Translations under genes and position numbers: made by a program
Notes under the pieces: generated by a model
What the model was told of the DNA's origin: nothing
The model's database searches: none
Seen by the model: only the letters and a program-made list of their open reading frames with translations
Shown here: in pieces, positions 47,506 to 59,969 of the stretch
Layout: every line of letters starts with the position of its first letter
Numbering within the stretch: the first letter of the stretch is position 1
Assembly (NCBI GenBank): GCA_001466705.2
Contig: LATX02000211.1
Coordinates: 1 to 64,000 of the forward strand
DNA from: Moniliophthora roreri
Taxonomy: Eukaryota > Basidiomycota > Agaricomycetes > Agaricales > Marasmiaceae
Direction of reading: 5' to 3'
Length of the DNA stretch: 64,000 nucleotides

Positions 47506-48223
47506 TAGGGCTCCTAGCGGATCGGATTAGGATCGGATACAGATTCATCCGTTCGGATGGTGGTGATTGAGAGAGCAATCTGCATCGGCGGATGGTATCC
47601 GTCAGATGGTCCGATAATCCGACGGATGGGCGCTAAGCCAGCGCTTCACAATGAAACCTCCCTCCCACAGTGAAAATTTTGCTTCCCCGTCAGTATTGTC
47701 GCCTTGTTCACCTCCAATCCCTTTGGCAAGTCTCAAGCTACCCTATAGACCCTCAAGACGTGATGTCATGTTGAGAATATGATGTTTGGAGCCACTTGGA
47801 GGGAGGGGGCTCTCAGGTGCGGGACATTGATCTAGTTGTGCGGCATTCCAAGTTGATTCCAGGTGTCTGAATTATACCTATTTAATTTGTTGTGTACAGA
47901 GTCGAGACAAGTTCATATATTGTACCCAAAACAGCTAAAATACAAGTCAAAGGTTAGTCAGACAGACAGATAATGGCTGATATATCACCCACTACTGCTA
48001 TGAAGGTCAAAAAGGTAACCACGGAAAGCCCCGGGCACGACTCTGGTAGACCTAACGAAGCCCAACGACAATCGTCTGCACCGCGTGATCCATCCGCCGC
48101 TCATCGTCGGATTGGTCGGATGCCATCCGTCGGATGGTGCTCGTCGAGGAGCCCATCCGCCATCCGAATCCGACCTCTCATCGCTCGGATGACGGCGGAT
48201 CATCCGATCCGCTAGGAGCCCTA
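47506..48223. mobile_element. hAT-like non-autonomous DNA transposon (718 bp)
   Basis: A perfect 22-bp terminal inverted repeat begins TAGGGCTCCTAGCGG on the left, with its complement at 48202-48223 on the right. The flanking 8-bp direct repeat ATCCCATA (47498-47505 and 48224-48231) is the hAT-type target-site duplication. Subterminal regions at both ends are full of ATCCG/CGGAT motifs in both orientations, as in hAT elements where the transposase binds. The interior has no transposase, only short chance frames, so mobility would depend on an enzyme encoded elsewhere. Perfect TIRs and duplication suggest recent movement. Confidence 0.9.
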
Positions 48224-48284
48224 ATCCCATATCACGATGCTATCATCAACTCCCAGTGTTCAGATGATAACTGAGAAGCAACTC

Positions 48285-50340
48285 CTATTCTCTTGGTCCA
48301 TCCAATCGACACTCCACCCTGAGGAGCGTTCGACGAGTCTGAAGCATGGCGGTAAGGAGCAAAGGAAGCAAAGAACAAGGTGCCGGGACCTGCTGCTCCA
48401 GTGTACTCTGGTCCATAGACCAACGCTGGACCCGAATAGCAAGTTTTCTCTCCGAAACCCTCTTGATTCCCCACAACCTGCTTGATTCACTATGCCTCTT
48501 GTCCTTTTTTGTGACCCCCATTCTTTGAGAACAATACGGCACTATCAGTGAATCTTATTTTCCTTTCGGTAGGAGGCTCGCGCTATGAACCTTCAGAAAC
48601 ACGTTCTAACCGACCTTTTTCTTCATTCTAGTGCTCTATAACCGCTTTGAAAGACCCAGAATTGCGCTCTACAAGCCATCAGCGTACATTTCAAGTTGTA
48701 GAAAGATCGAATGACGACATTACCAAGGGAGAGGGCTGCAATCAAGGCATCCGTCCGAGAAGAGATGCCATAGCAGTGAGACGCCGGAAGATAGGTACTG
48801 TTTGGATACTGCAGTGAGTATTGATATGATGCTGCTCTGCTCTGCTCTGACCTATATCACGTAGGTTGGTATGGCTACCAATGCCTAGCAAAGTCGCATC
48901 GAGTGTCTATTTTCAACTTTTGGCGACTCACGCGAAGATGGATTCAAAGAAGCGTTGTCACGGTCAACAGAGCTTATGGCGTTCATATCTTTTTTTGAGC
49001 TGTGAAAGGGTATGTGTGTTGAGAGCTATATCATTTGGTCTCCGCTGCGGTACGCACGACAGTTTCGTTCCTCGCAGCCTGCTGGCGTTCTTCGAATGGT
49101 TTTAGCTCAAGGAAACTCCCAGATCGGAATGCTACAATGGCTTTTCCAAGAACATAATCTTTCCTTCAGACAAGCTCGAATACTCGACACAGCCTTGGAC
49201 GCTGAACAACTGATCAATTCGGTCGATGCGATTCAACATGTGTCGTTCTGTATTCGGCAAATCATTGAGTCCATCCCGGTTTCACAGCTCTCGTGGTACC
49301 TGCGAGACACGTCGCCGATTAACGACAACCCTTTTCACCTTCTGAACCTCTTCCATCAACAGAACCCCGTTTCCAGTTGACTTCAGGACGCCTCAGCTTT
49401 CAGCTATTCTACTACCAACCTGAAGACTTCAGAGCCAGATACTACTCTTCATATCCTTTCCCCTTTCCATTACGACTCCGACTGCCAGAATCCATCCTCC
49501 ACCGCCGACCGCCAACTGCTGTCTGCACGATGACGTCATCATGTTCTATCCCCGACGTCTGTGATCTGTCAATCGTTGCATCTCTCCCCTGCTACAGACA
49601 GCCCGAGGAGTCGTCTACACCGTGTCCTAAACGTCATGCGCACCTCCAGCGAGCGTCTTGTGTTATGGGACGTCCAAGAACTTGGGATATTGCTGGTTGT
49701 GGTTCGAGGGCGTCCGAACACGTTCAGGATGGTTATAAATCCTCTTCCTTCCCTATCTACGCCTTCAGAATATGACGTGTGCTTGTCAGCGGCAATATGT
49801 TGGTGATTGTAGCGAGTTTGATGTGCTAGGAAGTACGGTCCAAGGTTAGGTTTCTGTTACGATTATTGGACATGAAGGCAGAGCTGAATGACTGCTAGAA
49901 ATGGTAATAGGGAGGAGTATATATGCCTACGCTGGCGTCGGAAATCAAGGCGAAGGTTTTCGACTGGGATTCGGTGTTCTAGCCTTCCATCCGCCGCCTG
50001 CCCAGGACCTGAATGTCCTTTCCTCGAAGGGCTTGTTTGGCGTTCACTTGTCAGCGCAATCCCCGCGGTTTATATGGGGATATTTGAGCCAGAAGCCGAG
50101 GACGTGCTACTCCACTGGTTGTAGAGACTAGTCCTGGCCTGCTCAAGTCGCAGGACGGGAATGCTTTCTCTTTCACCCTCGTCTTCGACATCGAGTTTGA
50201 CCGGGTTCATGGGAGATGGAAAGGCTGAACAAATGGTCTCGAGGCCGCCTGCTAGTTGATCTGGGCTCGGATGTACGTACTTCGCGGTAGTTTTTCACGT
50301 GTTCTCGGCGTTCTAACGATTCATGGTATAGCGCCTTATT
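48285..50340 (+). repeat. Dispersed repeat block A, diverged partial copy 4
   Basis: Scattered matches to the other A copies: GGTCCATCCAATCGACACTCC (48296) against 57040; GGTCCATAGACC (48410); the stretch CCTTTTCACCTTCTGAACCTC to CAGGACGCCTC (49329-49393) against 32.78 and 58.39 kb; and CTTTCACCCTCGTCTTCG near 50171. It is much more diverged than the other copies, and no intact gene is visible. Confidence 0.45.
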
Positions 50341-51780
50341 CTCGTATCCGAGGTTTAACACTCACTCCTGACATATGAAGAATCCAAATTGTCGGAGCTG
50401 GCGATGTTTATTGAGGTCATTGAACGGGTCTGACGGGGTGTTTAATTCGGCCCTTTTCCTATGGTACGTGCTATAGCCGCACTCTTTCAAAAGTCATGGG
50501 CTGTTAATTCCCCTTTTTCCAGCTTCCGCTAAAACTGGCATTGCGATACAGATCTCAAGTATATCGTTCATCCCATTTCAGTACTCCTCTATCAACCCAT
50601 GTACACTCAACGCCAGCGGCTTCTCGTTTTGCTTTTCCGTTGGCCAAGGTCCTGCAAACAGATCTACAAGGGACCAGGCAGTCGTACTATCCTCGCGACC
50701 TGCAGTTCCTTCATAGCACTAAGAGATGCGTCACGTCCCCAGGTCGACATGAGTGCTTCATCATCTCATCTTCTCACCATGGCGGTCTTTCCATATCCTC
50801 ACGGTCATTCTTCTCTCGAACTTCCCGATATCGTGATTTGCGCCCCTCCCCGCTCCACTTCAGGCGCCGGAATTGAGATCCTGCACGTCAAAACCAGCTT
50901 CCTGGTCACAAGACCCGCAGTCACATCTGCGTAGCGAAGGCTAGCTCGGTTCTAGAGCTCAGCGCTTGGCCACAACGCTGCATCACCCTGTCACCCTTCA
51001 CCATTTGCCGTCACCACGATTTCGCAATACTAGCTCAGCCAAAGAGGTACGTCTCTATAACTCTACATACGGACTACAGCTTATCATATTCGTTTTCGAT
51101 AGTCATATGCTCTGTTTCATGAAGATGGGTTAATGCGCCTCCGTGGTTCTTTCTCTTTCGAAGCGTACATCTCAAACGTTCCGGTAACATTCTTACGCTT
51201 CACTGCGATTCGCCAGCCGTAATACCATCCCCTGATACACGACACCCTCAACAACGAGGATCGTCGAAGAAGGAACGTAGTTTTGTGGCAGAAGGGCTTA
51301 CGGAAGGTGAGATGTGGGTGGTGTTAGTCCGAGTGATGTGATACGTGCGCTGCCGGAAATTGGTTCGGCGATGGAATCTAGGATAGAGGTTGCTTCTTTA
51401 TTCATATCTCTTGCCCGATACACACTCAAGGCGTCTTCCTTTCTTATCACGAACGCCTACCCAGGCGTTTTCCTGAGCGGTTTTTTCTCCGACTATGTGC
51501 CTCGACATGGTCCCCCATGTCATACGTAGCACCACAATTCCGATACACCACCGCAATTTACCACCTCAGGCTGGTTTATAACCCAGTGACCCAGCGGGTA
51601 TTGACAGACACTCCATACGAGAACGCCTGCATTCGTTTACAAGCACACAACTTTCTTCTTTGGCATCGTTTGTGCAGATCTACATGGCCGAGATTGTTTA
51701 CAGACTGTACTCCCGTATCCCATTACTACAATACACCCATTGGCATGAACCACCATGGAAGCATTTGTGATTAGGTGAAC
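50341..51780. other. Intergenic, nothing firmly recognised
   Basis: There are several open frames around 100 codons, but no domain, signal peptide or consistent intron pattern. Confidence 0.35.
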
Positions 51781-54006
51781 CTAGGTCTGTCCTGACTGAC
51801 TATGATAATCAGGTGGACTCTCCTGCCCATCAGGTCCCCACAGTCGCTGATACATAATGCGAACCAAGTCGGGGATAGTGTCTCCAATTTCCACCTGGTT
51901 GCCCACAATCCTTTCCCTATCATGTCCCTCGATACCATTTGATTCGGGTGTGGGGAAGTGCACTGCCAAAGGTGACGCCATGCCTGGTACCGTTGCTCCT
52001 GTACTTGCTTGCTCCCCAAGCATCGAACGATCTTTTGTATGCCAATGAGGAGGACGTGACATGGGATCATTTGCATTTGTGTATATGAATGGTGTCACGT
52101 CGAATCGGGAATCAACAAATGGTGTCACTTCGAATCTGGGATCCAGAAGGAATATGCTGGATGAAAATTCTGGTGTGGTATTTGGTGAAGAGATCATCTG
52201 TTCTCTGCGCCGTCGGAGGACGAAATAAACTGCAGCTCCCAGTAGCATCAGAAATACCAGGCCACCAATGGTACTTCCAATGATGACCTTAACTGGGGGT
52301 GATGTGTGTGAGGAAGGTGTCGGCCCTGGCATTGGTACTGGTGTTTCTTGTGGTGATGAATCATCCTCAAACACACCAATCCCATCGATTAGAACTTGCG
52401 CTGCTGCAGCTTGATTATACACATCAAACTCAGATGATGGGGGTCCTTTCCATGATCTGCCATATACATTGTCACCTGAAGTCGCATTGTCTCGAATGGC
52501 ATTATACTTTTCTGGAGCATTAGGGTTGAAAGTTGACAAGTTGAACTTTGTTACACACCTGTACCCCAAGAAATACCTTTATTGATCTTTGTAGGTCAAC
52601 TGGTAATGATTTGACACGCCTATATGCCTCTGCTAGTCCTCTGACAAAGTACATGTCACCTTCATCTGCCCCAACAATATTATCACCATTGTGATAGAGG
52701 TTCTGCAGCACACCAGTAGGACCTGGCCACCCAGTTGTGGACATATTAAGTGTTGAAGAAATGATATACTGCAGCCTAAAAGAACACTGTCAGTACTTCC
52801 TTCAGCATTGTGTGATAAGTGCACAAACAATTCTACCATACTATCTGATTCATTCATTTTTGGAGCCAGAATGGATAAAGCCTCAATCATGTAGCCAATG
52901 GTAGAAGAACCTTGCAATACTGGACGATATGACCCACAACCCGTGGTTACTATGTAGCTGTTGAGATTCAAAGGTGTGAATGAGGAGACCAAGTCCAGTG
53001 ACTGCTTTGCTGCCTGAATATATGTGGTGTTTGGGGGTGTCTCTGAATCAGCCAGCTGTGCAGATAATCTTGAAAATTTAATATCATTCAGAAGCAGTCT
53101 CTTGTAGGTCCAGTCTGCAACTTACAAGGAGAAAAGCCTGACATATTATCAGTAATTACCCAATAGATGAAGGAACACATTCCTTACGCAACTTCATACA
53201 AATCAATACGAGGGTTATCTTGTGAAAAATTCTATAAAACAGTAGTTAGTCTGAAGGCAGGACATGACAGAGATTTATAAATTACTTGAAATACAGCTCC
53301 CTTACACTCAGATAGGATGGTGAAGTTCTTTGTGGGCATTTTCCCAGATTGTGAATTTTTTTCTGACACAGTATAGTTGTTTGCCAGCTCCCAGTAGGTT
53401 TTTGCTTGTTTCAGGAACATTGAATCATTGTATGCCACATATCCACGGATTGCAGTATACCCATAGTTTCTGTCAGCTAGGTCAGAACATAGTCCAGGTT
53501 AGCTGTAGGGAAACTTACATTATATCACGGATCCTGACTTGGAGTACCATCTGCTGAAATATATCAGGGTTCTGGTCTTGAGCAAGACCAATAACTCGGG
53601 CCAGATCAACTATCTTAAAGTCCTGTACCACATTTTGAAATCTGCTTGGATTGGGTTGTGTTGCAATATCAAAATTGGCCAATGCTGTATAAAATGCTGA
53701 TGTAGCATTGAGTGGCTCCTGAGGATCAAAGAGCTACAACCAGTCAGCATGATAACCTGATATTTCATATGTTACCAACCACATCTCTACCAAATAAGGG
53801 CCCAACTCTTGCTATTGCTTCACTCAGTGCAAAGCTTGCAGCATCAACACGGTCTGGCTGCAGGTTTGTAACATTGGAGTTCTGGGGAGATGTTTAGTAG
53901 CAAAGCAATTGATTGAGATAATCCATGATACCCAGTGAGAATTTGTAACAAGCTGTGCTGCAATGCAATTGACAAGCAGTATGATGCCAAGCAGGAGGGA
54001 AAACAT
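51781..54006 (-). CDS. GH76-like membrane protein, copy at 52 kb
   Basis: It is related to GH76 (endo-1,6-alpha-mannosidase-type fold, as in wall proteins Dfg5/Dcw1). Exons in reading order are 54006-53932, 53881-53780, 53733-53519, 53469-53286, 53231-53188, 53068-52825, 52768-52559 and 52506-51781, giving 599 residues in one frame. Parts: signal peptide (MFSLLLGIILLVNCIAAQ); the GH76-like alpha-helical domain with YWELANNYTVSEKNSQSG, DMYFVRGLAEAYRR and YNAIRDNATSGDNVYG then SWKGPP; a Pro/Thr linker; a membrane span (VIIGSTIGGLVFLMLLGAAV); and a tail with IPDLVRIMYQRLW and PPDY. The Asp pair that does catalysis in GH76 is not at its expected place (NYGYTAIRGY), so it may be a non-enzymatic wall or sensing protein. 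The intron 53470-53518 is peculiar to this copy; without it the gene has a stop and a frameshift. Confidence 0.7.
53470..53518 (-). other. Putative newly formed 49-bp intron
   Basis: The sense strand reads GTAAGT at the 5' end, CTAAC inside as branch site, and CTGACAG at the 3' end. The paralogous segment at 61.4 kb is coding and reads GCAAGT at the same place. Confidence 0.5.
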
Positions 54007-54039
54007 TGAAGAATTTGAAGAATGTGATAGTGGCCCTAT

Positions 54040-54769
54040 TGTTCTATATATCTTATTTGATATAATGGTGTCCTGATAGTATGATGGTTAAGTGGCTGAT
54101 AACTTAGGGTGATGGTGTTTGTGGCAACAGAGAAAGGAACAAACTCATTAGAAATTGGCATCTTGATTTAAAGATTGCTGTGGAATTCTCAAAGAATGCA
54201 GAGGGTGAGTTGTTCACACCAGCACATTGTACTACAACTGCCAGTCAAAGGTTCTTGGTTCTTGTTCAGTTCCCATCAAAAATGGGATTCCACTATGAGG
54301 AGACAGCATGCAATAAAGTCAGATATGGGGACAAGAGACAAGTGGCAGGCATTGGGATCATAATTGGAACATGGCCACTCTCTACAACTGCATTGAGAGA
54401 TGCAGGAAACCATACGGAACAAAGCATCATGATGAGGCGCGGGAGCTAAGGCAAAAGGCAGATACCCTGGTCCATACCCTTCTTTTCCATCTGGCTTATT
54501 CATGCCTCTGCATAATTCTCTTGAGGATCATGGTTACAACTGATGAACTCTGTTTCCATCTCGTAAGAGACTCAAAATCTCAATCTTTGAACCACATTTT
54601 GATTTGATTTTTTCCTCTTTGATTTAGCCTTGCTTGCAGAGTCACAGAAATGCATCCTACAGGCCACTGGCTGGCATTTGGATTCAGGGGTATGGGAAGG
54701 ATCAAAAGCAGTCACTGCCAAGGGAGGCATCCCTGAGAGATTTTGAAGGGATGATTTAGGTTGATATGA
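54040..54769 (+). repeat. Spacer between GH76-like gene and block B (segmental duplication)
   Basis: It matches 62430-63140 (TGGCCCTATTGTTCTATATAT; AGACAGCATGCAAT; CTTGCTTGCAGAGTCACAGAAA). It contains the presumed promoter of the GH76-like gene. No separate gene is recognised. Confidence 0.6.
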
Positions 54770-56250
54770 CTACAAGTGACTGGCAGCTCTACTTAGACAA
54801 TTTATGCCACCAAGAATCCGAAGAATCACTACAAGTAGCGTTGAAGCTGGTGAAAATTCCGGATATTCTTTTGTTTGATCTTTGCCCTAGTGCGTACTAC
54901 AACCCCGCTCATCGTAGCCTGCCATCCATTTTCCATCTTCTATAGTTCCCTGAAGGATACCCGTCTCAAGCCAGATTCACAACCGAAATGCTATGGTAGT
55001 TTCCTCCAAGACACGGTGTTCTCAGAAAGGAAGCCGAGTATCGTACCTTCTCACACCAACCCACATCGCCTTTGAGGTCGAACAACTGTTCGATGCGATC
55101 AATGTGCTTCAATGGCAACCGCTTTCCCACCATTTTCAGCTGTAGTCTTTTGCTCCTCGAGTTTCCTCTTTAGCCCCTCCGACGGCACTAGGACATCAGA
55201 TAACAGTGTCGGACCACTCCGGGGGATCTCAAATGAGCATGGTACTATCGGCGCTGTTGTGATGGGCATACATGAGGTAGAGGTCCATCAGAATGCTTAC
55301 TACTGCTGATTTGAGTCTCGACAAGGGATTGTGGAACTCTAAGTCACGTCACCATGAATGTGGCAATTTCCATTTTTCAACTTCGTGAAACCCAAAGGGG
55401 GACTTGCCGTCGATGTCAATCCCAGAGTAATGCGTTGGTTCACGACCTTCCAACGGCGACATGTCTTTTTTCCAACTCATTTCATGGAAAATGTCGTCAT
55501 TACCTTCAAGGAGAGCAGGAGGAGTTAAGAGTAGCGAGAGGAATGCAGAATCCAACCAGCTTTGTCCTTTGAAGGACAAGTATCATTTCCTTCGCGTATC
55601 ACCAATTAGCACAAGTTCAGTTCGCCTCAGTTGCCCACAATTCGCAGTAGCATCATCCTCCCCTTGTACATGTCTTGCCGACGGCGCTCTACAGGTGCTT
55701 TACACCTCGAACATTGTGCTGACACTCAGCTGAGAGGTATATCCCTTCCAACCTATATGAGCCCTGTCGGATGCTCATTATTTTTCACTAGAACTCAGTA
55801 TTCCCCACGAGATTGAATTGATTCGTGTAAAAGACCCATTCTTTTCGAAGTCGACGACGCCACCATCTTTCATTATGATCCGTGAAGCGCAAAGTTTCCT
55901 TCACCAACTTGGGCAGCAACTGTAACTGATGGATCAAAGTTCTGCGTGGCCTCTTCGTATCAGGATCTCGTACACAGAAGGAAACGTCAACGGTGATCCC
56001 GGTGTCTCTTCCTTGGAAACCCTCTTGTTCTGGGAGTTGGAGCGGAAAGCGGAGTATGAAGGATTTGGTCTAGCTGACGAGGCGGGAGTAATGAGAAGCT
56101 TGATGGTTGCAGGGGGATTCGCAGGAAGTTGATGTCAAGATGGGATGGAATGTTGTCGGAATGTTGAGCCGAGGGAACGTCAACATTGGCCAGAAGCTGA
56201 TTTTCGAATTATATATCCGAGCCGCGTCGCGTCCTTCAATCATCGCTGAG
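54770..56250 (+). repeat. Dispersed repeat block B, copy 3 (longest)
   Basis: This uninterrupted copy covers the left and right landmarks of block B and shows the original order. The strand of any former gene is unclear; no open frame survives along its length. Confidence 0.65.
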
Positions 56251-56429
56251 TACGCCTCATGTTCGTGTATGTAGTTATAGAGCAGCTCACCGGAATAGCA
56301 CAACGTAGCTGGATAGTGTAGAACCGGGACATCATTGAAGCTGGCTCTTCTGCAAAAAGATGGACCGAACAAATTCGCAGGAAGAGAAAAGGCTAATAGG
56401 CATCTCGTGGTTCCATACCTCGTGATGTT

Positions 56430-59400
56430 ATTCTCGGCATGCAGCAACGGTCCATGGACCTTGCTGACGCTTTTTTCATCATTGAGCAACGATTTTTCTC
56501 CCGACTTCCATGACGCGCCCTCGTTCATCATGTTCTCACATCGACCATTCTCGGACTTCCTCAGTCCATTGATACTCACAATTAGGTACAGAATATCCTC
56601 TTTTCAGGGCCAATTATTCCCTCTAATCAGAGTTACTTTGAATAGCCAAAACCATAATACACGTGTAAACCAATATATATGGGCAGAAGACGTTCAACGT
56701 TGACTTACACAAGAGCTGTGAATACCGGATAACTACAGCCTAGGCATCGATTACAGGCTCTGGCACCAGTGCATATCTTGGCACACAGTGCGTTACTGCT
56801 TTTTTTTTTTACTTTGTACGTTGTTCTGATCCTATTATGGCAAATTTTGCTCTATGACCGTACTATCATACGACCAAACATTCAGTCAAAACGTCCGGAA
56901 ATGCCGAATTTGCATCTTACCAAGGCAGGATTCACCGTGTCGGTGGCCAGGGAGCTATTGTCGATGGAAGTGCGATGATAGAAGCTACATAGGAGATGTC
57001 GGTTTATGCTCACAGAGGAACGGAGGGTATCATCAGGAGGGGTCCACCCAATCAACATTCCATTCTGAGGAAACTTGGAACGTTTGACGAGTAGGGGCAT
57101 TGTGAGTGACCGGGACCGGCCGCAGGATAGAGGTGATTTCCTTGTCGAGGATAAAAACATTTGCCCATTATTTACAGGAAGCACTGTAATGATTCATTGT
57201 CTTTCAGATGCCAATTAGATGCTGGCTCAGAAGCAGAAGAGGCTAGGCGCACCTTGAGTCTATATCCAAACAGACATCTCTGAGTCGAACGCAGCGAAAT
57301 TCGAAGCGGTTGGAGTGAGAGTTCGGCACTGACTGCACCCGAGGCCCGAGTTCGGTCCATAGACCTGGTTGCCGCTTTAGTCATCGAACGAACAAGTGCT
57401 TTTCTTTCCAACCTTCACGACGCACCCTCGTTCGTTACCCCAAATGTTCTCGTTCTCATAAGATTTTCAGTCTTATTTCTTCGATTAATTGGGATGCACA
57501 AATAGGTAGGAAATCTCCTCTCTTCTAGGCCAAAAATCTTCTCTAATCAGGGTTATCTAGAACAGCCCAAACCAGAATGAACCGATTCGGCTTACACGAG
57601 CGCTGTTGATACCGGGGGTCTACAGTATAGGACCTGTTGCGGCTATCCAAGACAATCTGGCTACCGGGGTCCTTACCCACTGTGCGTTGCTGATTTTTTT
57701 TTTACTTTGGACGCCCTTTTGATTCTGCTGTACCATTATGTTCTGCTTTCTGTAGATACGAGCCTCTCAGGGTACCCAGGTCACATCCATCTAGCCCAAT
57801 GTTCAGTCAAAACATCCGGAAATGCCGAATTTGCACCTTACGTCGGCAGAGTACAGCGCGCCGGTTGCCGGGAAGGTCTTACAGTTGGAAGTCCGACGAC
57901 AGAAGCTACATAGGAAATGGTGACTTAGGCTCGTAGGAGGGCGGGAGGGCATCGTCAGAAGGGTAGAAGAGTCGGATAACTCAGGAAGCCTCGTCACGTC
58001 CGGAAGTCTTACCGCGTTCCCACATGATATCAAGTGCCTTTTTGCCTTCCTTCCCAACGCCAGTACGCTCGCCCTTTCGACGAAGCACATCTTCAGTGCC
58101 GTACCACCCATCTCGAAAACTCGGTCGCAGATGTCATAGTCTTGCATCGAACCTTAATACCGGCACTTCCTCCGACTCCCTACTTCCAAATGCCCGTAGT
58201 TGGGGTAATCTATCGATGATGACAAGGATTCCTTGCGGTTCCCAGGAGGTGGATTGTACTCACACCTGTCACAACGACGGTACGTATCTCTGCTCTTGAC
58301 TCTTGTAATCGTCAATTCTACGTCAGTTTTACAGCAACGGTTCAAGATCGCGACGTCTATCAATGCCTTTCAGGTATGTGTGCCGACTATGATGACCCTC
58401 TCAACCTTCTGAACCTCTGTAATGAACAGATTCCCGCCTCCATGCCGGCTTCAAGACGCCTCGACCATGGGCTATTCCATTCCCGAGCCAATACTTTCAG
58501 AACCATACACACAATCTACGCCTGTCCATCATGCCTCCATACCATCAAAATCCATTCTCGATCCTCCAACCTGTCCCCAACACCTGCTCTTCGGACGCCT
58601 ATTATCTGTCAATCGCAACCCCTCTCCGTCTCTGCAGACAATCCTAAGGAGGGTCCTGACCTACATCCAGCGTAATGCGAGGAGACGTGTTGAAGCTTGA
58701 GATATCGACGATATTAGTTCAAGGGTGCAGGTTTACGAAGGAGAGGTCGATGGTGATCAAAACACTCCTTCATCTTCATCCGCACCTACATCGATCATCG
58801 ACGTTCATCAGCGACAACATCTTGGAGCTGTGATAGGCGTCTGGTACCGGGAAGTGCTGTGAAAGATGGAGCTTGTCATTCCCGAATGTAGAAAACGGAA
58901 GCAAAGCTGGATGATAACTGGTCACGGGGAAATCTCAGCCTGCATCCGTATTAGAACCCGATGCAAAGTCGTTCGCCTGGGGGTTGGCGTATACATCAAT
59001 TGCCTGCTCGGAACCCGAACATTATTTCCACGAAGAACCCATTCGATACATCCACTCGACGGCGCCATCTGCGGTGTGCATTGGAATACTCTCAGTCGGA
59101 GACTCTCAAGAACGTGTTATCCCGCAGGCTGTTTCCAGTTAACTCCCTTCACTCCACGTTTCTTCGGGACGGAGACATTTTTCTTTCACCCAGTCTTCGG
59201 CATCGCGGTTGACATGGTCGAGGCCACCTGCTAGCTGATTTGGGATTAGAGGTATGTACTTCCCCGTGAGTTTTCATACATGTTGGCTTTCTTATATGGC
59301 GCCTATGACATTCCCCATCATAATCTGCCGTTCGCAGCAACGCATACTCAACTTTGATGGTACTAATACTAATCGTATCTGTCCGAATTCGCTACTATCA

Positions 59401-59660
59401 AATCTTGCAGTTACAAGCTCGGAAGCTGTACACCTCACCTGTTCCATACAAAACCGGACAGAGCTTTTGATGTATTGCATTGTATCAGATGGAAATACAT
59501 TACCTTTAGGTCCTTTGATATTAATTCATAAGTGACAGTGCATTGTATGGCTGAATTTCCCTCCAGAAGTCACTTTCGTCGCGAAAGATATCGTGTTTGA
59601 TATATCCTGTTCCAGACACTGGCTTTCCTCGTACTTTACACTAGTTTAATCCTCGTTTCG
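56430..59660 (+). repeat. Dispersed repeat block A, copy 3
   Basis: It starts with a shorter, diverged sub-copy (56449-57120, with GGTCCATGGACC and a T run at 56802) and continues with a long copy (57250-59660) close to 31.57-34.1 kb. The same landmarks appear in the same order. No intact gene is visible. Confidence 0.65.
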
Positions 59661-59679
59661 TCCGGACTGACTCCGATAA

Positions 59680-59969
59680 TCCGGTGGATTATCCTGACCA
59701 TCATTCTGCCACATCTTCTGGTACACCATTCATACCATATCAGGGAAAGAGGTGCCGACAATAAGCTGGCTTCCGATAGCATAACCTTCGCCAAGTGCCT
59801 CGTTTGCCCCAGGTGTCGGGCTATCAGAAGCTTAGGCGACTGGTACCACCCCTACTGGCACCTGAGGAACAGACCATGTGGGATCAGCTCGTACTTCAGC
59901 ATTAGCACGAGCCTGCTTCTCTTGGCCCCCTTGACCTATACTTTGATCTTTTGTGTGCCAATGGGGAGG
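59680..59969 (-). pseudogene. Untranslated remainder of GH76-like tail (60-kb copy)
   Basis: Homologous to the tail of the other copies (RPPHWHTKDRSIGQGG, ending with the PPDY region), but it lies beyond a TGA at 59970-59972 where the others have CGA. A further TAA matches that of the 34-kb copy. Confidence 0.75.

Noticed and set aside
53470..53520. Simple pseudogene call for the 52-kb GH76-like copy
   Set aside because: The stop and the frameshift both fall inside a segment with donor, branch site and acceptor whose removal restores the frame, and the rest of the gene is intact.
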